From NCBI GenBank assembly GCA_016203765.1, contig JACQMB010000116.1:1-12131 (forward strand): a stretch of 12,131 nt of DNA. The letters run 5' to 3'. A program made the translations under genes and the position numbers. The notes under the pieces are model-generated. The model was given only the letters and a program-made list of their open reading frames with translations, was not told the DNA's origin and did no database searches. Below, piece by piece: positions 1-6,127 of this stretch (position 1 is the first letter of the stretch; the number at the start of each line of letters is the position of its first letter). This DNA is from Deltaproteobacteria bacterium (GTDB taxonomy: Bacteria > UBA10199 > SPLOWO2-01-44-7).

Positions 1-1365
1 CCCCCCGAATTGCTGGCCCTGCGGCGCGACGTGCAGGACCTGCTGGGCGAATTTAAAAACCACGCGGAGGGAAAAATCCAAGTCGAGTTCCACAATCCCC
101 AGGAAAACGCGGTGGAAGAACAAAAGGTGCAGATGATGGGAATCCCGCCGGTGGAGGTGAATGTCATTAAAAAAGACAAACAGGAGGTCGCCAAGGTTTA
201 TCTGGGAATGAGCATCGGATTCGGGGCCAAACAGGAGGTGATCCCGCTGATCCAAAATACCGGCAATTTGGAATATCAGCTGGCCGCGGGCATCGTGAAA
301 GTGACGCAGGCGAAAAAGCCGGTGTTGGGGTGGTGGAGTGGGGGGATGGACAACGGACCACGGACCACGGACCACGGACTACGGACTACGGACTACGGAC
401 TACGGACTACGGACCACGGATCCGAGGAAAACACGTTTAGCCTGTTGAAAAACTATCTAGGGGAACGATTTGCAATCCGCGATATTCAGGAGACCGGTTT
501 GGATCGGCTTACGCCGGGAGAAATTCCGGTCCTATTTTTTGTGGTGCCGGAAAAGCTCTCGAAGGCTGAAACGGAAGCCTTTCAAAAATATGTAACCGCC
601 GGGGGCAAGGGACTGCTTTTTATCGACCGGTTTTTCGTCGGGATGGGCGAGGGGGGCATCCTTCCCAAACCTGCGGCAAATCCGTTGGAAGAATTTTTGG
701 CCGGCTTCGGTGTGACGGTGGAGCCCGACCTGGTGGTTGATCAATCCAACGCCATGGCCACCTTCACCGGCGGATTTTTCAACTACCATATCCCCTACCC
801 TTTTTGGGTGCAGATTCGGCCCGAGGGGTTTAACGCCGAGGTCCCTTTTGTGGCCGATTTAAACAATCTGGTCTTGCCCTGGACCAGTTCGGTTAATTGG
901 AAGGAAAAAGAGGGGGTGAGCGCCAAGGCCCTGTTTACGACCACCCCCCTGGCGGCCAAGACGGGTGCCCTCGACCCGGCCCGGCCGCTCGACCCGCAGG
1001 CGGCCAACATCGCCTTCGAAGAAGGCCAGGCCGGCCAACAAACCTTGGGGCTTCTCATCAATGATCAACTGGTTGTGGTGGGAACCACCCGCTTGTTGCA
1101 GGATGACTTCCTGCAAAAATTCGAGGCCAATCTGGTCTTTGTGGAAAACGCCATCGATATCTTTTCAACCGGCGGCGAGCTGATTGGTATTCGAATCAAA
1201 AGCATCACCCGGCGGCCGATCGGCATCGTTTCCGATACGGCGCGCCAAACCTTGCGCCTGGGCGCTATTTTGATCAGTCCCATTCTTTTGTGGGGACTTG
1301 GAGTTATGATTTTTTGGAGAAGAAAAATCACCGCCCGAAGGTTGAAATTATTATGGGCCGCCTGA
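1..1365 (+). CDS. GldG-like ABC-transporter auxiliary protein (5' partial)
   Basis: Open reading frame from the window edge (frame 1, no stop upstream), so the true start is outside; 454 residues are visible. The sequence resembles the ABC_transp_aux / GldG family: a periplasmic domain anchored by a C-terminal helix, encoded beside ABC-2 type ATPase and permease genes in gliding-motility or exporter clusters. Supporting segments include EYQLAAGIVKVT, the strand KPVLGWW, LFFVVPEKLSKAE followed by YVTAGGKGLLFIDRF (typical of the GldG 'sticky' region), and a hydrophobic C-terminal segment (LGAILISPILLWGLGVMIFW) followed by basic residues. The gene overlaps the next gene by 13 nt, which suggests translational coupling. 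Oddity: a heptanucleotide array at 348-420 adds about 24 residues (GLRTTDY-type) between KPVLGWWSGG and EENTFSLL, where relatives normally have a short loop. The family call is from motif recognition only; the transported substrate is unknown. Confidence 0.75.
   Translation, partial: PPELLALRRDVQDLLGEFKNHAEGKIQVEFHNPQENAVEEQKVQMMGIPPVEVNVIKKDKQEVAKVYLGMSIGFGAKQEVIPLIQNTGNLEYQLAAGIVKVTQAKKPVLGWWSGGMDNGPRTTDHGLRTTDYGLRTTDHGSEENTFSLLKNYLGERFAIRDIQETGLDRLTPGEIPVLFFVVPEKLSKAETEAFQKYVTAGGKGLLFIDRFFVGMGEGGILPKPAANPLEEFLAGFGVTVEPDLVVDQSNAMATFTGGFFNYHIPYPFWVQIRPEGFNAEVPFVADLNNLVLPWTSSVNWKEKEGVSAKALFTTTPLAAKTGALDPARPLDPQAANIAFEEGQAGQQTLGLLINDQLVVVGTTRLLQDDFLQKFEANLVFVENAIDIFSTGGELIGIRIKSITRRPIGIVSDTARQTLRLGAILISPILLWGLGVMIFWRRKITARRLKLLWAA
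348..420 (+). repeat. In-frame heptanucleotide tandem array (CGGACYA)n
   Basis: After a leading GGACAA, nine exact-length heptamers run from 354 to 416: CGGACCA x3, CGGACTA x5, CGGACCA x1, then a final CGGA. Because 3 x 7 = 21, the array translates as a 7-residue period (RTTDHGL / RTTDYGL). Nine units equal 63 nt, so the host frame is preserved. The array sits in a predicted surface loop of the GldG-like protein. The same heptamer recurs at 1619-1675 in the next gene. Confidence 0.95.
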
Positions 1366-2003
1366 AAAAAATTCCACGCCCTTATCTCTATCTACTGATC
1401 GTCTGTCTGGCGGCGGTGGCGGTCTTTTGGCTGGAGCGGCCGACCCAAGAGAGGCGGGGGGATGTTTTAAATCAACCTTTGTTGGAAAATTTTGACGCGG
1501 GGGCGGTGGCCCGGATTGAAATTGAACACCTCCTCAACGGGGTGCAGTTGGAAAAAAAAGAGGGCGCCTGGCAGGTGGCCCCCCTCCGCTCCCAATTGAA
1601 AGAGAAATTGGATGAACAGGACCACGGACCGCGGACCCTTCGACAGGGCTCAGGGCAGGCTACGGACAACGGTCCCGTTTCTTGGAAAAGCGCTGATCCC
1701 GAAAAAATCGAACTCACCTTTTCGATTCTTCAGGATGTGCTCTTGACCTCGCTGGCCGCCGCCAACCCCGAACGGCATGGACTTTTTGAGGTCAATGCCG
1801 CGGGGATGCAGGTCCGCTTTTTTGACGCGGGGGGGAAGAAACTGGCCCATCTCCACGTTGGCAAGGCGGGCCCGGCCTTTACCGAAAGTTACGTCCGCAA
1901 AGAGGGGGAAAACGAGGTTTATCTGGCCGACCGTTATCTCCGTTCCGCGTTTTCCATCGAGCCGGCTGACTGGGAAACCCCCAAAGAATCCGGCAACAAG
2001 TGA
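1353..2003 (+). CDS. DUF4340-family membrane-anchored protein
   Basis: A protein of 216 residues starting at the ATG at 1353 (MGRLKKIPRPYLYLL), preceded by GAAGG 11 nt upstream. An upstream in-frame GTG at 1290 is less likely, because it would lie deep inside the preceding gene. Visible features are a basic N terminus, one membrane segment at about residues 11-27 (YLYLLIVCLAAVAVFWL), then a periplasmic domain. That domain has the DUF4340 pattern: IARIEI-type strand, 'LEKKEGAWQVAP', a helix 'IELTFSILQDVL', 'LHVGKAGPAFTESYVRKEGENEVYLAD', and a terminal LRSAFSIEPADW. DUF4340 proteins commonly follow GldG-like genes and are thought to serve the same ABC system; the biochemical role is unknown. 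The gene is short for the family, so it may hold a single domain copy. A repeat insertion interrupts it at about residues 90-108. The last 70 nt overlap the convergent minus-strand gene. Confidence 0.72.
   Translation: MGRLKKIPRPYLYLLIVCLAAVAVFWLERPTQERRGDVLNQPLLENFDAGAVARIEIEHLLNGVQLEKKEGAWQVAPLRSQLKEKLDEQDHGPRTLRQGSGQATDNGPVSWKSADPEKIELTFSILQDVLLTSLAAANPERHGLFEVNAAGMQVRFFDAGGKKLAHLHVGKAGPAFTESYVRKEGENEVYLADRYLRSAFSIEPADWETPKESGNK
1619..1675. repeat. Second heptamer array, interrupted by a nested 23-nt element
   Basis: Degenerate CGGACCA-type units (1619-1637, and again 1660-1675 as CTA CGGACAA CGG) are split by a 23-nt element at 1637-1659. That element starts CCTTCGACAGGG and ends CTCAGGGCAGG. 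The composite stays in frame and encodes residues reading DHGPRT, LRQGSGQA and TDNGP within the DUF4340 protein. The left part encodes DHGPRT, also seen in the array of the preceding gene. The CCTTCGACA...CTCAGG core resembles short dispersed repeats that I recall from other bacterial genomes; that link is from memory, not from a search. Confidence 0.8.
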
Positions 2004-2956
2004 CCTTGTCCGATTTTTTCGAGGGCGCGGCGGAGGCATTGCCAGCCTTCATAATCATCCCGCAGATCAAAACGGACCACGACCGGTTTGCTGTAGATCG
2101 GATTTTTGAGATAGCGGCGGCCCGCCGGCACGCGAATATCTCCCCATTCCAACTCTAGAAAAGCCAGCTCCCAGGCGTGTTGAATGCCATAGATCGTTTG
2201 AAGCTGTGCCTCGGTAAGCTCCAAATCGTTTTGCCCGGCGACGGCTCTCACATAATCCGCAAAATCCCTTAAAACGTCCGCCCGCATGCTTTCATCCCGA
2301 AAATCAAATCCACGGCTCGGCCAGTAATAAATCCCCATCCGGCCGGCGGTCACCGTCAATTGTTGAAAACCGAGTCGCCTTAACAGCAATAACCACTGGG
2401 TCTGCAAAATTGTACCCAATCCCTTTCCCTTGTCATCCACGAGCAGGTCCGACCCAAAATCCTGAACTCTTGCAGGGTTACTTTGACCCGGACGGACTTT
2501 GAAACGAAGCTGGGCCGCATTTTTTCCCTGCGGGCCGGTCAAGGCCACCCTGCCACGAAAACCGCCCCGATCAAGCCTCTCAACATCAAAAAGGGAGAGG
2601 GTATAACCGCACAGCGGGGAAGCAAAAATCTCCAGAATTTCCCGCAGGGAGATGCGCGCCGCATTTCCCTCAAAAAAAGTCCGGTCCAGCGTTTCCGGAC
2701 GGGATCCTTGAACGGGCAAACCATTGACAATCAAGGTATGGGGCCACTGAAAACTTCGGCCCGACCTAGACTTACCGCCAACCAGGATCGCCAGTTCCTG
2801 ATGGGCCGAGGCCAACTCCGCCGCCTGAGCCTGCGCCGCCTGCGCCTCCGGAAACAGGGTCTCCCCTGCCGCAAGGGCCCCGGCGGCCGCCGCATCGACA
2901 AACGGAACAGCGGGGCCCGCGATCCCAACGGGAGGTATAAATGGGACGGTAGTCAT
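1934..2956 (-). CDS. Hypothetical protein, possible GNAT-like acetyltransferase core
   Basis: A protein of 340 residues. The first ~60 residues are rich in Ala and Pro (AAAAGALAAGETLF, AQAAQAQAAELA) and look disordered or linker-like; no clear signal peptide is visible. The central part carries a possible GNAT acetyl-CoA fold: a strand FGSDLLVDD, then K176-x-x-G179-x-G181 (KGKGLGT) matching the R/Q-x-x-G-x-G/A pyrophosphate loop with Lys in the first position. A helix follows, then strand QQLTVTAG (198-205) and IYYWPSRGFDF (209-219), like the GNAT Y-x(n)-GF end motif. The C-terminal third has no family I recognise. A purine-rich AAAGAGGAG abuts the ATG, so spacing is poor and the exact start is uncertain. 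The gene is divergent from the M49 peptidase (102-bp gap) and overlaps the 3' end of the DUF4340 gene by 70 nt. The acetyltransferase call is inference; an unrelated alpha/beta fold is possible. Confidence 0.5.
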   Translation of the reverse strand: MTTVPFIPPVGIAGPAVPFVDAAAAGALAAGETLFPEAQAAQAQAAELASAHQELAILVGGKSRSGRSFQWPHTLIVNGLPVQGSRPETLDRTFFEGNAARISLREILEIFASPLCGYTLSLFDVERLDRGGFRGRVALTGPQGKNAAQLRFKVRPGQSNPARVQDFGSDLLVDDKGKGLGTILQTQWLLLLRRLGFQQLTVTAGRMGIYYWPSRGFDFRDESMRADVLRDFADYVRAVAGQNDLELTEAQLQTIYGIQHAWELAFLELEWGDIRVPAGRRYLKNPIYSKPVVVRFDLRDDYEGWQCLRRALEKIGQGHLLPDSLGVSQSAGSMENAERR

Positions 2957-3058
2957 CTCCTCTTTCTTTTCGGCGGATCGTCAAAAAAGTTGCGTCATAT
3001 AAAAAAATTCTTGCCATCCGGCAAGCGTTGATTTAAGGGTGGGCCCAAGGAGGCAACC
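2957..3058. promoter_or_regulatory. Divergent intergenic region of GNAT-like and M49 genes
   Basis: This 102-bp region must hold the 5' control elements of both genes. On the plus strand it ends with a strong Shine-Dalgarno AAGGAGG (3047-3053), 5 nt before the M49 ATG. It contains AT-rich CATATAAAAAAATTC (2996-3010), a hairpin at 3010-3025, and, read on the minus strand, ACGCAACTTTTTTG (2982-2995), which recurs exactly upstream of the 135-residue orphan gene. TTGCCA at 3011-3016 is -35-like, but no well-spaced -10 hexamer follows it, so I do not assign a promoter position. Confidence 0.4.
3001..3025 (-). terminator. Hairpin plus U-tract upstream of the GNAT-like gene
   Basis: On the minus strand the sequence reads CTTGCC-GGAT-GGCAAG (6-bp perfect stem, 4-nt loop, 3025-3010) followed by AATTTTTTT. 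That is the form of an intrinsic terminator. It lies 54 nt before the minus-strand start codon at 2956. It could block antisense transcription leaving the M49 gene, or act as a leader attenuator if the minus-strand promoter lies further upstream. The stem is short, so efficiency is uncertain. Confidence 0.4.
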
Positions 3059-5050
3059 ATGCCGCAACCCGTATCCAAACGTTATCTCCGGCTTTTTAAT
3101 GAACTGGCCAAGGAAGAGGGAATCACCTGGAAACAAGACGCCAACCAAAACGGCCTGCCCGATCCGGAGGAAGTTCAACTCGGCGCCCAGTGGCGCAAAC
3201 TGAATGCAAAAGCGAAAAGCGCCCGGCTCACGAACACCGCCTATTCGATTTTCAGCCGCGTGGAAGAGAGGCGCCGGGCGGCCGTTCAAGAGGCCCTCAA
3301 GGAAAAATATCTCAAGCCCTATCGCTTTGCATGGAACCCGCGCGCACTGCCGGAGCCCGTTCAACAAGCCCTCCCCAAATTCATGGAAATTTCGGAATTG
3401 ACGGAAGAACTCCAACTCTTGCAGTTGGATCCCTCCGGTCTGGAATGGATGGCGCAAGTTCGAAACGGGGCCAGGCAATCCTACAAACCCGAAATACCCG
3501 CCGGCGATTTGGCCTCGTGGAAACTTTTTCAACGGGGCTACGGCCGCGTCTATCAATTTGAAGGGGGATGTCACCGCTATACGGAAGACCCCTTCTGTGA
3601 TCCGGTCGGCTCTTTTCCCGATTGGGACCCGAACTCCGTCATGTGGGCCGACGACATCCGAACCACGGACGACCTGCAAAAACTGGCCGGCCATCTCCAG
3701 GAGGCCCTGTTGATGAGCCCGTTCACGGTGGTGGAAAAAGGACCGGAGGGGAAATTTAAAATCACGGAATATAATCAACACCCGCTCTTTAAATCCCGCC
3801 TGGTTCGCATCGCCGAACTCTTCGGAGAAATCGCCGCCCTCCCCGGTTTTTCCGGCCTGGAACCGGACATGGCCCAGACCGCCGTCGCCTATGCCCAAGC
3901 CCTTGAAAGGGGCCAGGGGCCGCGGTTTTTGGATGACGCTGAGATCACCTGGGCCAAGGCCCGGGGCCGTCATATCGCTTTTACCTGGGGGCCGTTTGAA
4001 GAGCCGCAAGACCCTCACGGCATCAAGCGGAGTTTTCAATTTCACCTCTTTTCCGTGCGGCAGGAGGCCTCGGAAGAGTTGGAGCAATTTCAGCAAGCGG
4101 TCCTGCAGGAAATGGAAAACCGCCTGGCCGCCCGTGTGGAAGGGTATGAAGCCGCAAACGTCTCGGTCCCTTCGGTAATCCAAGTCTATGACGTGATTGA
4201 ACGTTCCGGCGGCGTCAACAACTCCGGCGGCGAATACCTAGCCGCCGTTATTCCCAACTCCGGCCCCGTGGTCGAAGGCGGCTATCGCAAAAAACAGATC
4301 TATGCCAATATGAATGAGGGGGTATTCGAAAACGTGCTGAGGCCCTTGGCGGCCAGAAGCATTGATCCTGCTCAACTAAAATATGTCCAGCCGCGTTTTT
4401 TAACGCTGGGAAGCACCCTGCACGAACTCTCCCACTCCATCGGGCCGACCGAAAACCAAACGGTCAAACAAAATGGGAAGGAAATCCCCATCAAGACGGC
4501 CATGGGTGCCGGTCTGTTCGGCGCTCTGGAAGAGGCCAAGGCCGATGTGGGCGGCGTTTGGATGTATCCGCTGTTGCGCCAAAAGGGATTGATCTCGGAG
4601 GAAGATGAAAAGGCGGGTTATGTTACCTTTGTGGCCAACCGACTGCGGAGCATTCGTTTCGGCTCAACCAGCCCCCATGGCCGGGGGGCGAATGCCCAAT
4701 TGGGATACCTTTTTGAAACGGGGGTTGTGGAATTTCAAGAGGTGGATGCCGCGGACGGCGGCAAGGAAACCCGCCTTCACGTCAACTTGGATAAAATGCC
4801 TCAGGCCGTTGAGGCGATGACGGTCGAAATCGCGGCGGCCCAAAATCAGGGGTCCAAGGAAGCGGCCGAACAATTTCTGGCCCATGCCGAGCAGATCCCG
4901 CAAGACTGGGACAAGGTCTTTGTCCCCCGTTTTGACGACATCCCGCGACACATTAAGCTGGAAGTCCAGGTCCAAACGCCTCCGCCCGAAAAGGAGGCGT
5001 CGCACGAAGCCGGTTTCAACTGCGGTTGCAACCTCGGCGCCAGGCCTTAA
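3059..5050 (+). CDS. M49-family (dipeptidyl-peptidase III-like) zinc peptidase
   Basis: A protein of 663 residues. The start is fixed by AAGGAGG 5 nt upstream. The zinc site is H455-E456-L-S-H459 (LHELSHSIGP), followed by the M49 signature E491-E492-A-K-A-D496 (LEEAKADVGG), in which E492 would be the third zinc ligand and E456 the catalytic base. Eukaryotic DPP III uses the hexapeptide HELLGH; a pentapeptide HExxH is known in a minority of bacterial M49 enzymes. M49 enzymes cleave dipeptides from the N terminus of oligopeptides. Residues 27-38 (DANQNGLPDPEE) match an EF-hand calcium loop, with acidic or Asn ligands at loop positions 1, 3, 5, 9 and 12 and Gly at position 6. No signal peptide is visible, so a cytoplasmic location is likely. 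The C terminus is Pro-rich, then FNCGCNLGARP, an unusual CxC tail. The gene is divergent from the GNAT-like gene and its stop lies 9 nt from the tRNA on the other strand. Dipeptidase activity is inferred from the family; substrate is unknown. Confidence 0.82.
   Translation: MPQPVSKRYLRLFNELAKEEGITWKQDANQNGLPDPEEVQLGAQWRKLNAKAKSARLTNTAYSIFSRVEERRRAAVQEALKEKYLKPYRFAWNPRALPEPVQQALPKFMEISELTEELQLLQLDPSGLEWMAQVRNGARQSYKPEIPAGDLASWKLFQRGYGRVYQFEGGCHRYTEDPFCDPVGSFPDWDPNSVMWADDIRTTDDLQKLAGHLQEALLMSPFTVVEKGPEGKFKITEYNQHPLFKSRLVRIAELFGEIAALPGFSGLEPDMAQTAVAYAQALERGQGPRFLDDAEITWAKARGRHIAFTWGPFEEPQDPHGIKRSFQFHLFSVRQEASEELEQFQQAVLQEMENRLAARVEGYEAANVSVPSVIQVYDVIERSGGVNNSGGEYLAAVIPNSGPVVEGGYRKKQIYANMNEGVFENVLRPLAARSIDPAQLKYVQPRFLTLGSTLHELSHSIGPTENQTVKQNGKEIPIKTAMGAGLFGALEEAKADVGGVWMYPLLRQKGLISEEDEKAGYVTFVANRLRSIRFGSTSPHGRGANAQLGYLFETGVVEFQEVDAADGGKETRLHVNLDKMPQAVEAMTVEIAAAQNQGSKEAAEQFLAHAEQIPQDWDKVFVPRFDDIPRHIKLEVQVQTPPPEKEASHEAGFNCGCNLGARP
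4976..5000. repeat. 8-bp GC-rich inverted repeat near the M49 gene end
   Basis: ACGCCTCC (4976-4983) and GGAGGCGT (4993-5000) are perfect complements around a 9-nt spacer. The hairpin is inside the M49 coding sequence (around TPPPEKEAS). Read on the minus strand it lies about 60 nt beyond the tRNA-Val 3' end and is followed only by TTGGACC, so it lacks a real U-tract. It might slow or end transcription of the hemA-tRNA unit, but this is weak. Confidence 0.4.
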
Positions 5051-5059
5051 AGCAAGATG

Positions 5060-5133
5060 TGGGCGCGGTAGGATTCGAACCTACTACCTCTTCCATGTCA
5101 AGGAAGCACTCTAGCCAATTGAGCTACGCGCCC
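5060..5133 (-). tRNA. tRNA-Val (anticodon GAC)
   Basis: A complete cloverleaf of 74 nt on the minus strand. The acceptor stem is GGGCGCG / CGCGCCC with discriminator A. The D arm is GCTC-AATTGGCTA-GAGT, with one G-U pair. The anticodon arm is CTTCC-TTGACAT-GGAAG with anticodon GAC, reading Val codons GUC and GUU. The variable loop is AGGTA and the T arm is GTAGG-TTCGAAT-CCTAC. No CCA is encoded (CAT follows the discriminator), so CCA must be added after transcription. It begins 4 nt after the hemA stop codon, which suggests co-transcription with hemA and release by tRNA processing. Confidence 0.97.
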
Positions 5134-5137
5134 TTGT

Positions 5138-6127
5138 TTATCCTGTCGAGATTGCTTCGGCCTTTGGCCTCGCAATGACAAATCGTCTATGCCATTCCCG
5201 CTGAAACCGGCCCATCTCTTTTTCAATAATCTCCTCGGCCGCCCGGGCTTCTTTTTGCCTTTGGGCCAGGTTTTGGGCGGCGATCGTTTTCAGATCGTCC
5301 ACATTGTATAAAAAGAGATTTTCAGCCCTCCCCAGCTCCGGATCCAGATTCCGGGGAACCCCCAAATCCAAAAAGACCTGAAAAGAACCTCCGGCCGCAT
5401 ATTGGGAGGCGCGCACGAGAGAGCCGGGCTGGGTGGTGGCCGTGATCAACAAATCGACATCCGCAAGATGCTCTCCCAAAACCCCCAGCGGCAAAACCGG
5501 CGCCGAGACCGGCAGTTCCCGCGCAAAGGCCTCCGCCTTGTCGAGATCCCGGCCGAACAATTTTAGACTTCCCACTCCTCTTTTGGACAAACCAATCGCC
5601 GTTTGCCTTCCCATGGCACCTAGTCCCGCCACGGCCGAGCGCACGTTTTTAAATTCGCCAAAAATCTGATCCAGCAGCATCAATCCGACCGAACTGACCG
5701 AAACCGGCAGACGGGAGATGTCGGTTTCGGTTCGAATTTTTTTGGCGATGGAAAAGGCCCGCTGAAAGACAAAGTTCAACAGGGGGCCGGTCGTCCCGGC
5801 TTCCAGGGCCTTCTGATAGGCCCGTTTGATCTGGCCGAAAACTTCCGTCTCGCCCAGGACCATCGCATCGAGGCCGGCGGCGACGCGCACCAAATGGGCA
5901 AAGGCCGCCTCCCCCCTTCGAACGTAACCGGGCTCTTTCCTCCCCCCCCACTCGGAGAGGAGTTTGTCCGCAGAGATCCCCTCTTTGGCGGCCGTATAGA
6001 TTTCAACCCGGTTGCAGGTGGCCAAATAAACGGTGTTGGGCAATCTCTGTTGCGCGGGAGAGACCCAGGCCTCCCGCTCCGCCAGGGAGGTCGTCCGAAA
6101 ATTACAGCCGAGGAGCATTAATTCCAT
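5138..6127 (-). CDS. hemA: Glutamyl-tRNA reductase, C-terminally short
   Basis: GluTR reduces Glu-tRNA(Glu) to glutamate-1-semialdehyde with NADPH, the first step of C5-pathway tetrapyrrole synthesis. From the chosen ATG at 6127 (MELMLLGCNFRTTSL) the N-terminal catalytic domain has the nucleophile C38 in LATCNRVEIY and the GETEVFGQIKRAY motif. A Rossmann domain follows with GLGAMGRQTA and LITATTQPG. An ATG at 6118 forms a TAATG overlap with the upstream stop and is an equally possible start; the GTG at 6142 has no ribosome site. Length is 329 residues against about 420 usual. The protein stops just as the C-terminal dimerization helices begin (EEIIEKEMGRFQREW), and the last ~14 residues (RFVIARPKAEAISTG) come from a dispersed repeat at 5143-5180. 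The neighbours are a HemX-like gene upstream and tRNA-Val 4 nt downstream; hemC, frequently next to hemA, is not there. Catalytic residues look intact, so it is probably functional but altered. Confidence 0.9.
   Translation of the reverse strand: MELMLLGCNFRTTSLAEREAWVSPAQQRLPNTVYLATCNRVEIYTAAKEGISADKLLSEWGGRKEPGYVRRGEAAFAHLVRVAAGLDAMVLGETEVFGQIKRAYQKALEAGTTGPLLNFVFQRAFSIAKKIRTETDISRLPVSVSSVGLMLLDQIFGEFKNVRSAVAGLGAMGRQTAIGLSKRGVGSLKLFGRDLDKAEAFARELPVSAPVLPLGVLGEHLADVDLLITATTQPGSLVRASQYAAGGSFQVFLDLGVPRNLDPELGRAENLFLYNVDDLKTIAAQNLAQRQKEARAAEEIIEKEMGRFQREWHRRFVIARPKAEAISTG
5143..5180. repeat. Dispersed-type palindromic repeat forming the hemA 3' end
   Basis: On the hemA (minus) strand it reads TGTCATTGCGAGG, then CCAAAGGCC, then GAAGCAATCTCGACAG. 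The core 5151-5176 is an imperfect palindrome with ATTGC/GCAAT outer arms and GGCC-AAA-GGCC inside. The framework TGTCATTGCGAGG...GAAGCAATCTC matches a short repeat that I recall from many bacterial genomes, usually intergenic, with a variable hairpin tip. Here it supplies the last hemA codons; the TAA stop lies just beyond its end. The identification as a repeat family is from memory; only one copy is in this window. Confidence 0.65.

Noticed and set aside
348..420. Heptamer array considered as a CRISPR-like or minisatellite regulatory array
   Set aside because: Units are contiguous 7-mers without spacers and are translated in frame inside a gene; there are no cas genes in the window.
1290..1352. 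Upstream GTG start for the DUF4340 gene
   Set aside because: It would add 21 residues before the natural basic N terminus and membrane segment, and lies within the membrane-anchor codons of the preceding gene; the ATG at 1353 has a purine-rich site.
2483..3031. 182-codon plus-strand frame opposite the GNAT-like gene
   Set aside because: The frame is Arg/Lys-rich and low in complexity (RRLSLRRLRLRKQG), as expected for antisense of an Ala-rich gene, and has no ribosome site.
2981..4183. Long (400-codon) open frame antisense to the M49 gene
   Set aside because: It lies wholly opposite a gene with conserved zinc motifs and a strong ribosome site; it has no family-like pattern, and GC-rich coding commonly leaves such antisense frames open.
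5060..5133. tRNA-Val considered as an attachment site for an integrated element
   Set aside because: I see no integrase gene and noticed no direct repeat of the tRNA 3' end elsewhere in the window.
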